From Tunicatimonas pelagia (GTDB lineage Bacteria; Bacteroidota; Bacteroidia; Cytophagales; Cyclobacteriaceae): a stretch of DNA of 64,000 bases. The notes beneath the pieces are model-generated. The model saw nothing but the letters and a program-made list of their open reading frames with translations, made no database searches and had not been told where the DNA came from. The stretch covers positions 1,798,001 through 1,862,000 of the forward strand of contig NZ_CP120683.1 of the NCBI RefSeq assembly GCF_030506325.1, read 5' to 3'. A program made the position numbers and the translations under genes. This document shows, piece by piece, positions 28,795 through 37,240 of this stretch (position 1 is the first letter of the stretch; every line of letters starts with the position of its first letter).

Positions 28795-29757
28795 ATGGAA
28801 AAGCACCATAAAGCGACGCGCCGGGACATGATCAAAAAAGGGGCGCTGGGAGCAGCGGCGGTAGCCGCATCCACTGTATTAGGTACTGGAGTAGCACAAG
28901 CTGCTAAAAATCCTGTTACGTATCAGCTATCCGGCAAGACCGCTTTCATCACCGGGGGAGCCCGAGGCATCGGCTTAGCGATTGCCGAAGAGATGGCCAA
29001 AGCCGGAGCTAATATCGTCCTTTTTGATATTGCCTCCGGGCAAATCCCTCATGTGGGTTATGCGGTGGCCAATGAGGGTGATTTACAATCGGCCCAAGCA
29101 ACAATAGAAGCGCTAAACGTGAAATGTTTGGCTATCAAAGGAGATGTTCGAAGCCGCGGTGACCTGGAAAACGCCATGAAACAAGCAGTCGCCAGCTTTG
29201 GGAGTCTGGATATCGTGGTGGCCAATGCGGGTGTTACGCAGGTGGGAGCCATGGAAGAATTTTCTCCGGAAGAGATCAGCGTGGTGTATGACATCAATGT
29301 AGAAGGAGTAGTAAAAACTACCCAAGCGGCGGCCCCCATCATGAAACAGCAAAAGTCCGGAAAAATGATCTTCATCGCTTCTGCCTTAGGCCGCATGGGC
29401 AATGAACTCTTTCCCATCTACGCTTCTTCCAAGTGGGCGGTGATCGGTATTGCCAAAAGTGCGGCGCTGAGTTACGGAAGAGACAACATACTGTGCAATG
29501 TGGTAAGTCCGGGTTTGGTGAAGACCAAGTTTGCCGACAATCCTTATGTCCTAAGTAAGATGATGCCTAATGATCCGGCACCCACCTTCGATAAAGTCTC
29601 AGAAATGCTCAGACCGGGTAATCCCATCGATGTGGGACATCTTGAACCCGAAGACGTTGCGAAGGCGGCCATGATTTTTGCCACGGATGCTACCGCCAGG
29701 GTGACGGGGGAAGTATTTGACGTGAGTTATGGGTCATTAGCCAGGAGTATAGCATAA
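28795..29757 (+). CDS. SDR family oxidoreductase with Tat signal peptide
   Basis: 320 aa. The first 38 residues contain ATRRDMIKKGALGAAAVAAS...AQA, a textbook twin-arginine signal with a plausible AQA cleavage site. The SDR core has TGGARGIG, NAG (VANAG), catalytic Ser in IFIASALGRMG and Y-x-x-x-K in YASSKWA. FADNPYVLSKMMP resembles mycofactocin- and carveol-type SDRs that bind cofactor tightly. An exported, cofactor-loaded dehydrogenase is likely. This is the second Tat-SDR in the window. Confidence 0.88.
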   Translation: MEKHHKATRRDMIKKGALGAAAVAASTVLGTGVAQAAKNPVTYQLSGKTAFITGGARGIGLAIAEEMAKAGANIVLFDIASGQIPHVGYAVANEGDLQSAQATIEALNVKCLAIKGDVRSRGDLENAMKQAVASFGSLDIVVANAGVTQVGAMEEFSPEEISVVYDINVEGVVKTTQAAAPIMKQQKSGKMIFIASALGRMGNELFPIYASSKWAVIGIAKSAALSYGRDNILCNVVSPGLVKTKFADNPYVLSKMMPNDPAPTFDKVSEMLRPGNPIDVGHLEPEDVAKAAMIFATDATARVTGEVFDVSYGSLARSIA

Positions 29758-29775
29758 GGGCTATTTATGGAAAAA

Positions 29776-29791
29776 ATGGGCAAATGCCCAT
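29776..29791 (+). other. Short perfect hairpin between Tat-SDR and PQQ dehydrogenase
   Basis: ATGGGC-AAAT-GCCCAT forms a 6-bp stem with a 4-nt loop, 19 bp after the SDR stop and 49 bp before the PQQ gene start. It has no T-tract. It may pause transcription or mark mRNA processing. Confidence 0.3.
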
Positions 29792-29839
29792 GGAATTGTA
29801 CGGTTGAAGAAAGAAATGCCCGAAGAGGATTTTTACAAC

Positions 29840-30979
29840 ATGAAAAAGAATTCATTAAAAACAAGTTTTTGGCTCCTGTCCATTTTGCTCATTCTTGGAT
29901 GCTCCAATGATGAGGAAACGATCGAGCCAGTCGATGATCAGGACCAGACAGCCGCAAACAGAACAGTGGTCTCAAATCTCAGTGTTCCCTGGGAAATGCT
30001 ATGGGGACCAGATGACTTTCTATGGGTCACCGAGCGCGGTGGACGTGTCAACCGTATCGATCCTGAAACAGGCGAGAGAGTGGTGATAGCCGACCTGACC
30101 GGTACTGTGGAACAAAGTGGCGAAAGTGGTCTTTTGGGTATGGCACTCCATCCCGATTTTTCCAGCAGTCCCTTTGTATATTTGGTTTACACGTACAGAA
30201 ATGGTAGCAGCTTTAATGAGCGCCTGGCACGGTTTACCTATACGGATGGCAGCCTTGGGAGTGAGACTATCCTCTTGGACAATATTCCTGCTGGAAGCAG
30301 ACACAATGGGTCTCGGATCGTTATTACACCGGAAAGCTTTATCCTGATGACCACTGGGGACATTGGGAATTCAAGCTTATCACAGGACGTCAATTCACTG
30401 GTGGGCAAGCTGTTACGTTTGAACCTTGATGGGGGCATCCCTTCGGACAATCCCGACCCGAATAGCTATGTCTATTCCATAGGTCATCGCAATGCACAAG
30501 GACTTATGGTTCATCCCAATGGAATGATATATAGCTCGGAACATGGTCCAAGCTCCGATGATGAAATCAACATCACTGAGGCCGGGGGCAATTACGGTTG
30601 GCCTAATGTGCTGGGTACCATTGACACCCCTGATGAGAACGCATTTGCACTAAACACTCCCGTTGTGGAGTCGATAATCGATTGGACACCGACTATTGCA
30701 CCATCGGATATTATGTGGTATCCCAGCGACCAGATACCAGAATGGACCGATAGATTACTTTTAGCAAGCCTTAGAGAACAGACGCTATTTGCGATTACAC
30801 TTAGCGAAGATGGCAGACAAGTTGTGGGCGAACAGCGCTACTTTGAAAGGGAGTTTGGTAGGATTCGTGATATAGTCATGGCACCAGACGGGCGCTTATT
30901 TATTGCCACTAATGGTAGCTCGTTCTCGGATAACAGCAACACGCATAGCATCATTGAGATAAACCGCTTGTCAGACTAA
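29840..30979 (+). CDS. PQQ-dependent sugar dehydrogenase, lipoprotein
   Basis: 379 aa from the ATG at 29840, chosen because it gives a clean lipoprotein signal (WLLSILLILGCSNDEE). The mature part is a six-bladed glucose/sorbosone dehydrogenase propeller: SGLLGMALHPDF, SRHNGSRIVI, GHRNAQGL, SSEHGPSSDDEIN and GGNYGWP supply the known PQQ and calcium ligands. It oxidises aldoses or similar sugars in the periplasm and passes electrons to the respiratory chain. It follows the Tat-SDR and precedes the ferredoxin-cyclase. Confidence 0.92.
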   Translation: MKKNSLKTSFWLLSILLILGCSNDEETIEPVDDQDQTAANRTVVSNLSVPWEMLWGPDDFLWVTERGGRVNRIDPETGERVVIADLTGTVEQSGESGLLGMALHPDFSSSPFVYLVYTYRNGSSFNERLARFTYTDGSLGSETILLDNIPAGSRHNGSRIVITPESFILMTTGDIGNSSLSQDVNSLVGKLLRLNLDGGIPSDNPDPNSYVYSIGHRNAQGLMVHPNGMIYSSEHGPSSDDEINITEAGGNYGWPNVLGTIDTPDENAFALNTPVVESIIDWTPTIAPSDIMWYPSDQIPEWTDRLLLASLREQTLFAITLSEDGRQVVGEQRYFEREFGRIRDIVMAPDGRLFIATNGSSFSDNSNTHSIIEINRLSD

Positions 30980-31024
30980 ACAAGCTAAAGCATTAGCATT
31001 GTTGCAGTGCTGGGTAAGAGATAA

Positions 31025-32032
31025 ATGGGTAGCCGGATGAATAACCAAGAGCAAGTAAAACCAGTAATGGGAAACCCGAGAAAATCCGTAGTTCGCTTTC
31101 AGCCAGACGGTATTGAGCTGGAAATAAAGAGGGGTGAGACCATCCTGGACTGTGCTCAGCGGACGGGAATAGACCTCTATCACCGGTGCAAAGGTCAAGG
31201 GCTGTGTACCACGTGTAGAGTATTTGTGAGAAGTGGGTTGAAGAATTGTACAGAAAGTACCGAAAGAGAGCGATATGTTGCGAAAACGCTGGGATTTCCC
31301 CATCATTTAAGATTAGCCTGCCAAACGAAGGTCACGCAGGGGGAGATAGAACTGACTCGGGCGGTAGTAGACGACTTGGATGAGCGGATCGTAGTAGCGG
31401 ACAGCGACGGGGTATACCATACCAGGCCACTGGGTCAGGTCAGAAACGTGGCAGTCATGTTTACTGATATCGCCGGTTACACAAATTTCATTGCCGGTAT
31501 GCCCTGCTATGATATCATTCATTTTATGAACCGGTACTTTCAGCAAATGGGGGAGGTGGTTCATCAGTATGAAGGTAAGATCATTGATTACTACGGGGAT
31601 GGGTTGCTGTGTGTGTTTGGCCTGAATGATGAGGTAAATCCGAGTCTCAATGCCCTTTGTGCGGCATTTGATATGCGAGAGAGGCTCTTTGAGATCAACA
31701 AGTATGCTGCCCTCATGTTTGACAAAATCATTGATATACGCACGGGTATCGCGTATGGAGGCACGGTGATGGGGAATGTTGGATTGGACAATGCTGCAAA
31801 ATACACGGTGGTTGGAGATATCGTCAATTTGGCAGCCCGGATAGAGGCCTACAACAAAGAAGTAGGAACCAGTGTACTGGTGTCACATGCGGTATGCGAG
31901 CAGGCTGCCGAATACTTGGTTGGAGGTAAAACTTTCAAGGCAAACCTCAGAGGCTTTGAAAATGAACAGGACGTATACGAAGTGCTGGCTCTAAAGTCCA
32001 ATCACGTTAGGGAACTTCAATCCTGGCATTAA
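31025..32032 (+). CDS. [2Fe-2S] ferredoxin-class III nucleotide cyclase fusion
   Basis: 335 aa. Residues 20-115 form a ferredoxin domain with C55-x5-C61-x2-C64-x34-C99, the adrenodoxin-like spacing. Residues 138-330 form a class III adenylate/guanylate cyclase domain: metal Asp148 in MFTDIAGYT, Asp192 in YYGDG, and transition-state Asn268 and Arg272 in GDIVNLAAR. The base-selecting Lys position (four before Asp192) is Asp188, and its partner is Thr261, so base specificity is unclear. No membrane segment. A redox-controlled cyclase making cAMP or cGMP is the likely function. It lies 141 bp upstream of a flavoprotein with a cyclic-nucleotide cassette. A paralogue is at 50458. Confidence 0.9.
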   Translation: MGSRMNNQEQVKPVMGNPRKSVVRFQPDGIELEIKRGETILDCAQRTGIDLYHRCKGQGLCTTCRVFVRSGLKNCTESTERERYVAKTLGFPHHLRLACQTKVTQGEIELTRAVVDDLDERIVVADSDGVYHTRPLGQVRNVAVMFTDIAGYTNFIAGMPCYDIIHFMNRYFQQMGEVVHQYEGKIIDYYGDGLLCVFGLNDEVNPSLNALCAAFDMRERLFEINKYAALMFDKIIDIRTGIAYGGTVMGNVGLDNAAKYTVVGDIVNLAARIEAYNKEVGTSVLVSHAVCEQAAEYLVGGKTFKANLRGFENEQDVYEVLALKSNHVRELQSWH

Positions 32033-32173
32033 AGCTCCTCTGACGCGTACAAAGTAGCGATGGTCTGCCCCAAGAGATGTGCGTGCCTTACGGGCTTATT
32101 GAGGAAGTGAAAAATGATTGGTACACGCTTCTAAAAACAGTAATAGTTAAATCTTAAAAGACCATAGTAGACG

Positions 32174-33820
32174 ATGAGTGAATCTATCCGACGTATGTCT
32201 GAGCATGGAAGTCCGCTAGAGCGTGAAGCCTGGCCCAAGCTGAGTGACACATTCAAAGCACTGATGGAAGAACACGGCAGGGAACGCCACCTGGAAAAGG
32301 ATGAAGTGTTATTCGAGGCAGGAGAAGAGCTAACCTTTTTTCCTTACTTAAAAAAAGGCAACCTGGATATCGTTGATCGAGCCCTTGATAACAAAACATT
32401 AGTACGGATAGAGGAAGGTAACTTTATCGGAGAACTCGGCATGCTCATGGGGCAAAAAGCCATCCTGGCGGGAGTAGCTTGCGAGTCTTGTTCCGTTATC
32501 GAGATTCCACTTACGGAGTTACGTCTGTTATTGGCCACTGTACCGGAAATTGGGGATGTGATCGTGAGTGCTTTTACGGCCCGGAGACGTATACTTGCGG
32601 AGCGGGGAGAACGGGGAGAAGGTGGTTTGGTGATCATCGGCAGCAGCGATAATAAACGATCACTTGCTATACTGGAGTTTATTAGCCGAAGTCTACTACC
32701 ATATAGGTGGATAGAGAAATCGGATATTGAGGCAATATCCAAAATTTCTGAAACCAGCGAAATCCCTGGTGCAGCCGCTGCGTTGGTGGTAGGAAAGTCC
32801 TTAGTACCTTGCGAAACTCCCCGAGAACTGGCCGAGGCACTCGGATTTGACCTGGCAGTGCGTACCGATCAAATAGTTGACCTGCTCGTGATCGGCGCCG
32901 GCCCGGGGGGACTGGCTGCTTCCATCTATGCCGCCTCAGAGGGGCTGAGCGTGTTGGCAATAGAAGATACGGCAATCGGGGGGCAGGCCGGCACTTCATC
33001 TCGCATCGAAAACTACCTGGGCTTCCCCCAAGGCATCAGCGGCAAAGACCTTGCCCACAAAGCAGAAATACAGGCCATCAAGTTTGGAGCGAAGATTACG
33101 GTGCCTCGTAGAGCTACCCGGCTTCAAAAGAAAGGCGATCATTATGAAATTACGCTTGATAATGAGCAAGCCGTCAAGGGTAGAGCCGTAGTACTTGCCA
33201 ACGGCGTGCAGTACCGGAGGTTACCGCTGGATAGGCTGGAGGAGTTGGAAGGGAACGGTATTTACTACGCAGCAACCGATTTAGAAGCACGCTACTGTGC
33301 TGATAGAACCGTAGCGATCATTGGTGGAGGAAACTCTGCCGGACAGGCCGCTATGTTTTTATCACGTTACGCCAAAAAGACGTACGTGATCATACGGGGG
33401 CAGAGCCTGGCCGAGAGTATGTCCTCGTATCTTTCCAATCGTATACACCAGGATGCTAACATTGAACTGATGACCAACTCAGAAGTATCCGATCTTCATG
33501 GGGATACGAAACTAGCAGGTGTTACCATTACCGATCAGAAAACCGGCATAGCCAAGCAGTTGGCTACTCAGGCATTATTCATCATGATCGGAGCCCGGCC
33601 TAATACCAAATGGCTGGACGAACAGTTGGCCCTGGATCAGCACGGATTTATACTTACCGGGAAAGATGTAAATGCAGAAACCTCAGACTTTGAGACTTCC
33701 CTGTCCGGCATTTTTGCGGTGGGTGATATACGTTCCGGTTCGGTGAAGCGGGTAGCTTCAGCGGTAGGTGAAGGCTCGGTGGTGGTTTCTGCAGTGCATC
33801 AGTATCTATCAGGAACTTGA
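32174..33820 (+). CDS. Cyclic-nucleotide cassette-thioredoxin-like-TrxR-fold flavoprotein
   Basis: 548 aa with three parts. Residues about 23-145 are a cNMP-binding cassette (GNFIGELGMLMGQKAIL), but the canonical phosphate-binding Arg is not evident; a Lys or hydrophobic residues stand there. Residues about 150-228 look like a degenerate thioredoxin/glutaredoxin fold. Residues about 233-548 are a thioredoxin-reductase fold: VIGAGPGGLAAS (FAD), IIGGGNSAGQAA (NADPH) and GIFAVGDIR. The TrxR active-site CxxC is replaced (YYAATDLE at about 364-371), as in TrxR-like ferredoxin-NADP+ reductases. It may be a cyclic-nucleotide-tuned NADPH flavoenzyme whose partner could be the upstream ferredoxin-cyclase. 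The pairing is inferred. Confidence 0.88.
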   Translation: MSESIRRMSEHGSPLEREAWPKLSDTFKALMEEHGRERHLEKDEVLFEAGEELTFFPYLKKGNLDIVDRALDNKTLVRIEEGNFIGELGMLMGQKAILAGVACESCSVIEIPLTELRLLLATVPEIGDVIVSAFTARRRILAERGERGEGGLVIIGSSDNKRSLAILEFISRSLLPYRWIEKSDIEAISKISETSEIPGAAAALVVGKSLVPCETPRELAEALGFDLAVRTDQIVDLLVIGAGPGGLAASIYAASEGLSVLAIEDTAIGGQAGTSSRIENYLGFPQGISGKDLAHKAEIQAIKFGAKITVPRRATRLQKKGDHYEITLDNEQAVKGRAVVLANGVQYRRLPLDRLEELEGNGIYYAATDLEARYCADRTVAIIGGGNSAGQAAMFLSRYAKKTYVIIRGQSLAESMSSYLSNRIHQDANIELMTNSEVSDLHGDTKLAGVTITDQKTGIAKQLATQALFIMIGARPNTKWLDEQLALDQHGFILTGKDVNAETSDFETSLSGIFAVGDIRSGSVKRVASAVGEGSVVVSAVHQYLSGT

Positions 33821-33966
33821 CAAGGATTAATAGTCTGTAGAGTTTTGACGAAGACTCCAATTAAAAAAGCGGAAGCCTGGTTCTGAGGTCACCGCGGCGC
33901 GGTATAGACACTCGCAAAATTAATATTGGGCAAAATGCCGGTCATGGGCAGTGGGATCGCCCGGCG

Positions 33967-34104
33967 ATGGCAACGAGACTTTATAATCCAAAAGAAGTAC
34001 GTTCCACCACAGGTCCTCGCTTCAAGTTTACCCGTACCCTGTTGATGGATGTCCTCTACTGGCTTAACAACGGCCGTATCCAGCCAACCGAGTATACCTT
34101 ATAG
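33967..34104 (+). other. Possible C-terminal gene remnant in a 320-bp gap
   Basis: In the gap between the flavoprotein and the AraC regulator, a frame open from about 33916 and with an ATG at 33967 reads ATRLYNPKEVRSTTGPRFKF and ends WLNNGRIQPTEYTL at 34102-34104. The composition looks coding, but no family is recognised and there is no proper gene start. It may be the tail of a deleted gene or a 45-aa protein. The rest of the gap holds nothing recognisable. Confidence 0.3.
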
Positions 34105-34142
34105 TTTAGTTTTAGATTGAGTATCCTTAGCAAAGCATCACA

Positions 34143-35039
34143 ATGACGCCGTACTTTACTTCAATTGCTACCTACAACGAAGCGATTCAGATTCCCCCGC
34201 CCGCCCGGAAGGATTTCGATGTTCGTCGGTTTGAGGATAATATGCCGTTGGTCAATACTTTTATGCCTCCCTTCCGCCATAACTTCTATCAGGTAGCTCT
34301 ATTAGAAGAGGGGACCGGCACGTTCAAAAGCAACGGACAGCGAAATATGTTAGGGCAACCAGCATTATTTTTTGTCATTCCCGGTCAGGTAATTCAATGG
34401 AATATTCCCCGCGATTGGAAAGGCTTCTACGTTTCCTTCGGGGAGGACTTTACGATTCCGTCTACCACCGCGCTTGCGCTCCCGCAGGAGTATCGTTTCT
34501 TTGCGTCGGATACGATCAAGTTCTGTTCTCTTGGCGATGAGCCGCTGGCCCAACTCACCTCGCTTTTTGAACAGATGCGACAGGAATACCGGGGAAGTCA
34601 ATCACCGGATGTCCTACGGGCTTTTCTGCGCCTGCTATTGCTCTATTCCCATCGGCACTACTGCGAACAGGAATTCTCCCGGGAGCAAATCATCTCTCAA
34701 GCTCCGTTAACCCGGAAATTTGAGATGGTGCTAGGAGAAGATTTCAAGGGCATTCAATTGGGGTTAGTGCTATCGCCCAAGTCGGTGGCCGACTACGCCG
34801 ACCAACTACACGTGTCGCCGAAGTATCTGAGTGAAATGCTCAAAAGAGAAACCGGCCTGACCACGCTGGAGCACATCCACCAAAAAATAGTGTTCCTCGC
34901 TAAAGTGATGCTAGCTACTACGGACATGCCGGTGGTTGAGGTAAGTAGACTATTAGGTTTTCAGAATCAATCGTACTTCAACCGCCTGTTCCGAAAGTAT
35001 ACTCATCAGACACCTTCCGCTTTCCGGGTTCGTCAGTGA
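34143..35039 (+). CDS. AraC-family transcriptional regulator
   Basis: 298 aa. The N-terminal 165 residues look like a cupin-type sensing domain (FRHNFYQVALLEEGTGTFKSNGQ; FFVIPGQVIQW). The C-terminal 100 residues carry the two AraC helix-turn-helices: VADYADQLHVSPKYLSEMLK and VVEVSRLLGFQNQSYFNRLF. It senses a small molecule and binds promoter DNA. No clear target operon is adjacent; both neighbours are co-directional. It may be a stand-alone gene. Confidence 0.9.
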   Translation: MTPYFTSIATYNEAIQIPPPARKDFDVRRFEDNMPLVNTFMPPFRHNFYQVALLEEGTGTFKSNGQRNMLGQPALFFVIPGQVIQWNIPRDWKGFYVSFGEDFTIPSTTALALPQEYRFFASDTIKFCSLGDEPLAQLTSLFEQMRQEYRGSQSPDVLRAFLRLLLLYSHRHYCEQEFSREQIISQAPLTRKFEMVLGEDFKGIQLGLVLSPKSVADYADQLHVSPKYLSEMLKRETGLTTLEHIHQKIVFLAKVMLATTDMPVVEVSRLLGFQNQSYFNRLFRKYTHQTPSAFRVRQ

Positions 35040-35142
35040 ATTTCTTTCAGAAACCGAGTTTCGTACTACATCTTCCGACTTCTGTGTTAGATAAACCCAC
35101 TACCCGGCGCGTTGTATCAGTATAGTTTAACCTTGCTGAACG

Positions 35143-35715
35143 ATGAAACAAAAGAAGTATCTGACACTGAGTATGGTATGTCTGAGGGTGATGGTAGGTT
35201 GGATAGGATGGGTATCCTGGGTAGCGTGTACGAATGAGGAAGAGGATATCCGTCCTTCTTTACCCGAAGAAGTAATTGTAGAAGAACCAGTAGGCTATCC
35301 GGGAGTGGATACCGCCCTGTGGGTTTACTTTGAACGCTTTGAAGCTGAAGCCGCCCGGCGCAACGTGGCCGTGGACCTACGGGCAGCGCGGGTGACCGGT
35401 GATATCGAGGAGATTGACGAAGAGAACACGGCCGGACAGTGTGGCTTTAACCGGGCGCAACCCAACGAGCTTACCGTAGACGCTGGCTTCTGGCGTATCG
35501 CTAACGAACGCTTCCGCGAGTTTATCGTGTTTCACGAACTAGGTCACTGCGTCTTATACCGTACTCATCGCGAAGCCGCCGACGAAAATAACCGCTGCCT
35601 CAGCATCATGCGAAGCGGTACAGAAGACTGCCGGGACAACTACAGCCGCTTTACCCGAGATCGCTACCTGGACGAACTGTTTGATCCGGACTTCCGAAGG
35701 GATATTTTCCAGTAG
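35143..35715 (+). CDS. Putative zinc metallopeptidase lipoprotein
   Basis: 190 aa. A hydrophobic N-terminus ends in a lipobox-like WVSWVACTNEEED. The catalytic signature HELGHCVLYRTH gives an HExxH zinc site with a further His, followed by SIMRSG, which resembles a Met-turn. Related small exported metallopeptidases are common in Bacteroidota and have no assigned substrate. It would act in the periplasm. It stands 104 bp upstream of an ECF sigma factor, which may or may not be functionally linked. Confidence 0.75.
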   Translation: MKQKKYLTLSMVCLRVMVGWIGWVSWVACTNEEEDIRPSLPEEVIVEEPVGYPGVDTALWVYFERFEAEAARRNVAVDLRAARVTGDIEEIDEENTAGQCGFNRAQPNELTVDAGFWRIANERFREFIVFHELGHCVLYRTHREAADENNRCLSIMRSGTEDCRDNYSRFTRDRYLDELFDPDFRRDIFQ

Positions 35716-35819
35716 CGATATTGTCCACGCGCGTGCGCGAGGTCGTGTCTGGTCAGCGATGTAAAACCTAAAAAAGAACAAGTATGAGATAAAGCGCTAC
35801 GTTACCAAAACGATAGATC

Positions 35820-36419
35820 ATGAAGAAGTATCCAGTGAGTGACAGCCAACTCGTCTGCTTGTTTAAGGAAGGTAGTGAAAGCGCTTTTGAGCAATTGGTT
35901 CACCGCCACAAATCTCGTCTCTATACCACGATTTATCTGGTGACCAAGGATGCGTATATCGCCGAAGACATTCTGCAAAACACCTTTATCAAGGTCGTCA
36001 ATACGATCAAGTCAGAACGGTATAACGAAGAAGGTAAGTTTCTTCCCTGGGTTATGCGTATTGCTCACAACCTGGCCATTGACAACTTCCGCAAAGGCAA
36101 GCGCTATCCCACCATTATTATGAAAGATGGCCATCACGTCTTCAACACCCTTAATTTCTCCGAAGACTCGGCGGAGTCAGTCCAGATAAAAAAGGATACG
36201 CATGCGCTGCTCCGACAACTGATCAAGGAGTTGCCCGATGAACAACGGCAGGTGCTCACCACGCGCCACTACATGAACATGAGCTTCAAAGAAATTGCCG
36301 AGGCTACCGGGGTTAGTATCAACACCTCGCTAGGCTGCATGCGCTACGCTCTCATGAATCTGAGGAAAAAAATGGAAAAGCATAACATTATGTATAATCC
36401 AAATCGCTACCCACTGTGA
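35820..36419 (+). CDS. ECF RNA polymerase sigma factor
   Basis: 199 aa. Region 2 reads FEQLVHRHKSRLYTTIYLVTKD..IAEDILQNTFIKV...FLPWVMRIAHNLAIDNFRK. Region 4 reads LPDEQRQVLTTRHYMNMSFKEIAEATGVSINTSLGCMRYALMNLRKK. This is a typical Bacteroidota ECF sigma. No FecR-type anti-sigma follows; instead a broken gene begins at the overlapping GTGA of its stop codon, so the normal downstream partner may have been lost. Confidence 0.92.
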   Translation: MKKYPVSDSQLVCLFKEGSESAFEQLVHRHKSRLYTTIYLVTKDAYIAEDILQNTFIKVVNTIKSERYNEEGKFLPWVMRIAHNLAIDNFRKGKRYPTIIMKDGHHVFNTLNFSEDSAESVQIKKDTHALLRQLIKELPDEQRQVLTTRHYMNMSFKEIAEATGVSINTSLGCMRYALMNLRKKMEKHNIMYNPNRYPL

Positions 36420-36804
36420 AGAAAACGGGCAAGTCTAAAAAACAAGTAGACATCAACATCATCATCCGCCTGTATGATCCGCTCAAGAGTAACTGCCCTC
36501 AGCCGACATCACCGTAGACGAAGGCGGAAGAATTGTAATTTTCTTTTCTGTGGCTCAGCTCGCCTATATCTTCCGCATATCTATCAAGACCAAAACCTTA
36601 GAGACCAACAACCCAAGCAACTTGTTCCGCTTCGTGGTTAAGCACGTCGGCATCACCCGTCAGGGTAAAATTCCGTTCGATATGCTGACGAAACATGTGA
36701 AAGAATTTCTGGAAAAGGGACTACGCAAGAAAGGCATCTTCACTTTCTCAACTATCCCATCGGCCTGTTACAGAACTAGAGATGTTCAGACGAAGCTACT
36801 GTAA
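36416..36804 (+). pseudogene. Frameshifted hypothetical gene, weakly RteC-like
   Basis: GTG at 36416 overlaps the sigma-factor stop and opens KKTGKSKKQVDINIIIRLYD, ending at 36515-36517. A second frame, open from 36493, continues with ADITVDEGGRIVIFFSVAQLAYIFRI and LFRFVVKHVGITRQGKIPFDML to 36804. A frameshift near 36480-36510 would join them. The VAQLAYIFRI...NLFRFV pattern recalls RteC-type proteins of Bacteroides conjugative elements, but only weakly. Treated as broken because neither frame alone is a plausible protein. Confidence 0.45.
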
Positions 36805-36861
36805 GCTGTGCTCAGTAGAGGCAACAGATAGCTTCACGGTCAGTCAACGTTTGAAGGTTTA

Positions 36862-37240
36862 TCAACTACGCTCTACTCTCAGCTTTCCTTGGGTATGCTC
36901 CAGAAAGGCGTTACTTTCTTCCAGTTGCCGTTGCATCATATCCATATCTAAACCGACAATGGTAGCACTGAATTCCTGAGCGCGCGCGCAAGCATTCGTA
37001 CGTACGCTTGTGGATCACGGCGGCGGGTTAGTCGTCGTAGCGCGCCCATATAATCGTCGCGGTACACCGTAGGAATAATGATACGAGTCTGTACTGCCTT
37101 CACCAGTTCAGCGTTCATTATCACCCGCGCCACCCGTCCGTTGCCATCCAAGAACGGGTGGACTTCGCTCACTGCAAACATCATATAGGCCGCCCGAGCA
37201 AACGGATGTTATAGTGTCTGGTAGAAGTCAAAGCTCTTGA
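36862..37240 (-). pseudogene. Fic-family gene remnant
   Basis: Read on the minus strand, this gives a Fic core: HPFARAAYMMFAVSEVHPFLDGNGRVARVIMNAEL, containing the AMP-transfer motif HPFLDGNGRVAR, then IIIPTVYRDDYMGALRRL. It is damaged in three ways. There is an in-frame TAA just before the core (near 37210), a frameshift at a CG dinucleotide run near 36980-36990 after which the expected tail resumes in another frame (EFSATIVGLDMDMMQRQL), and the N-terminal half is missing. The 5' break at about 37240 abuts the broken PepSY gene. Confidence 0.8.

Noticed and set aside
35726-35741. GC-rich alternating CGCG stretch after the metallopeptidase gene
   Set aside because: It is short, without a clear stem plus T-tract, and not similar to the other palindromes.
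36782-36979. 65-codon plus-strand frame after the RteC-like remnant
   Set aside because: It runs antisense to the Fic remnant, whose motifs explain the sequence better.
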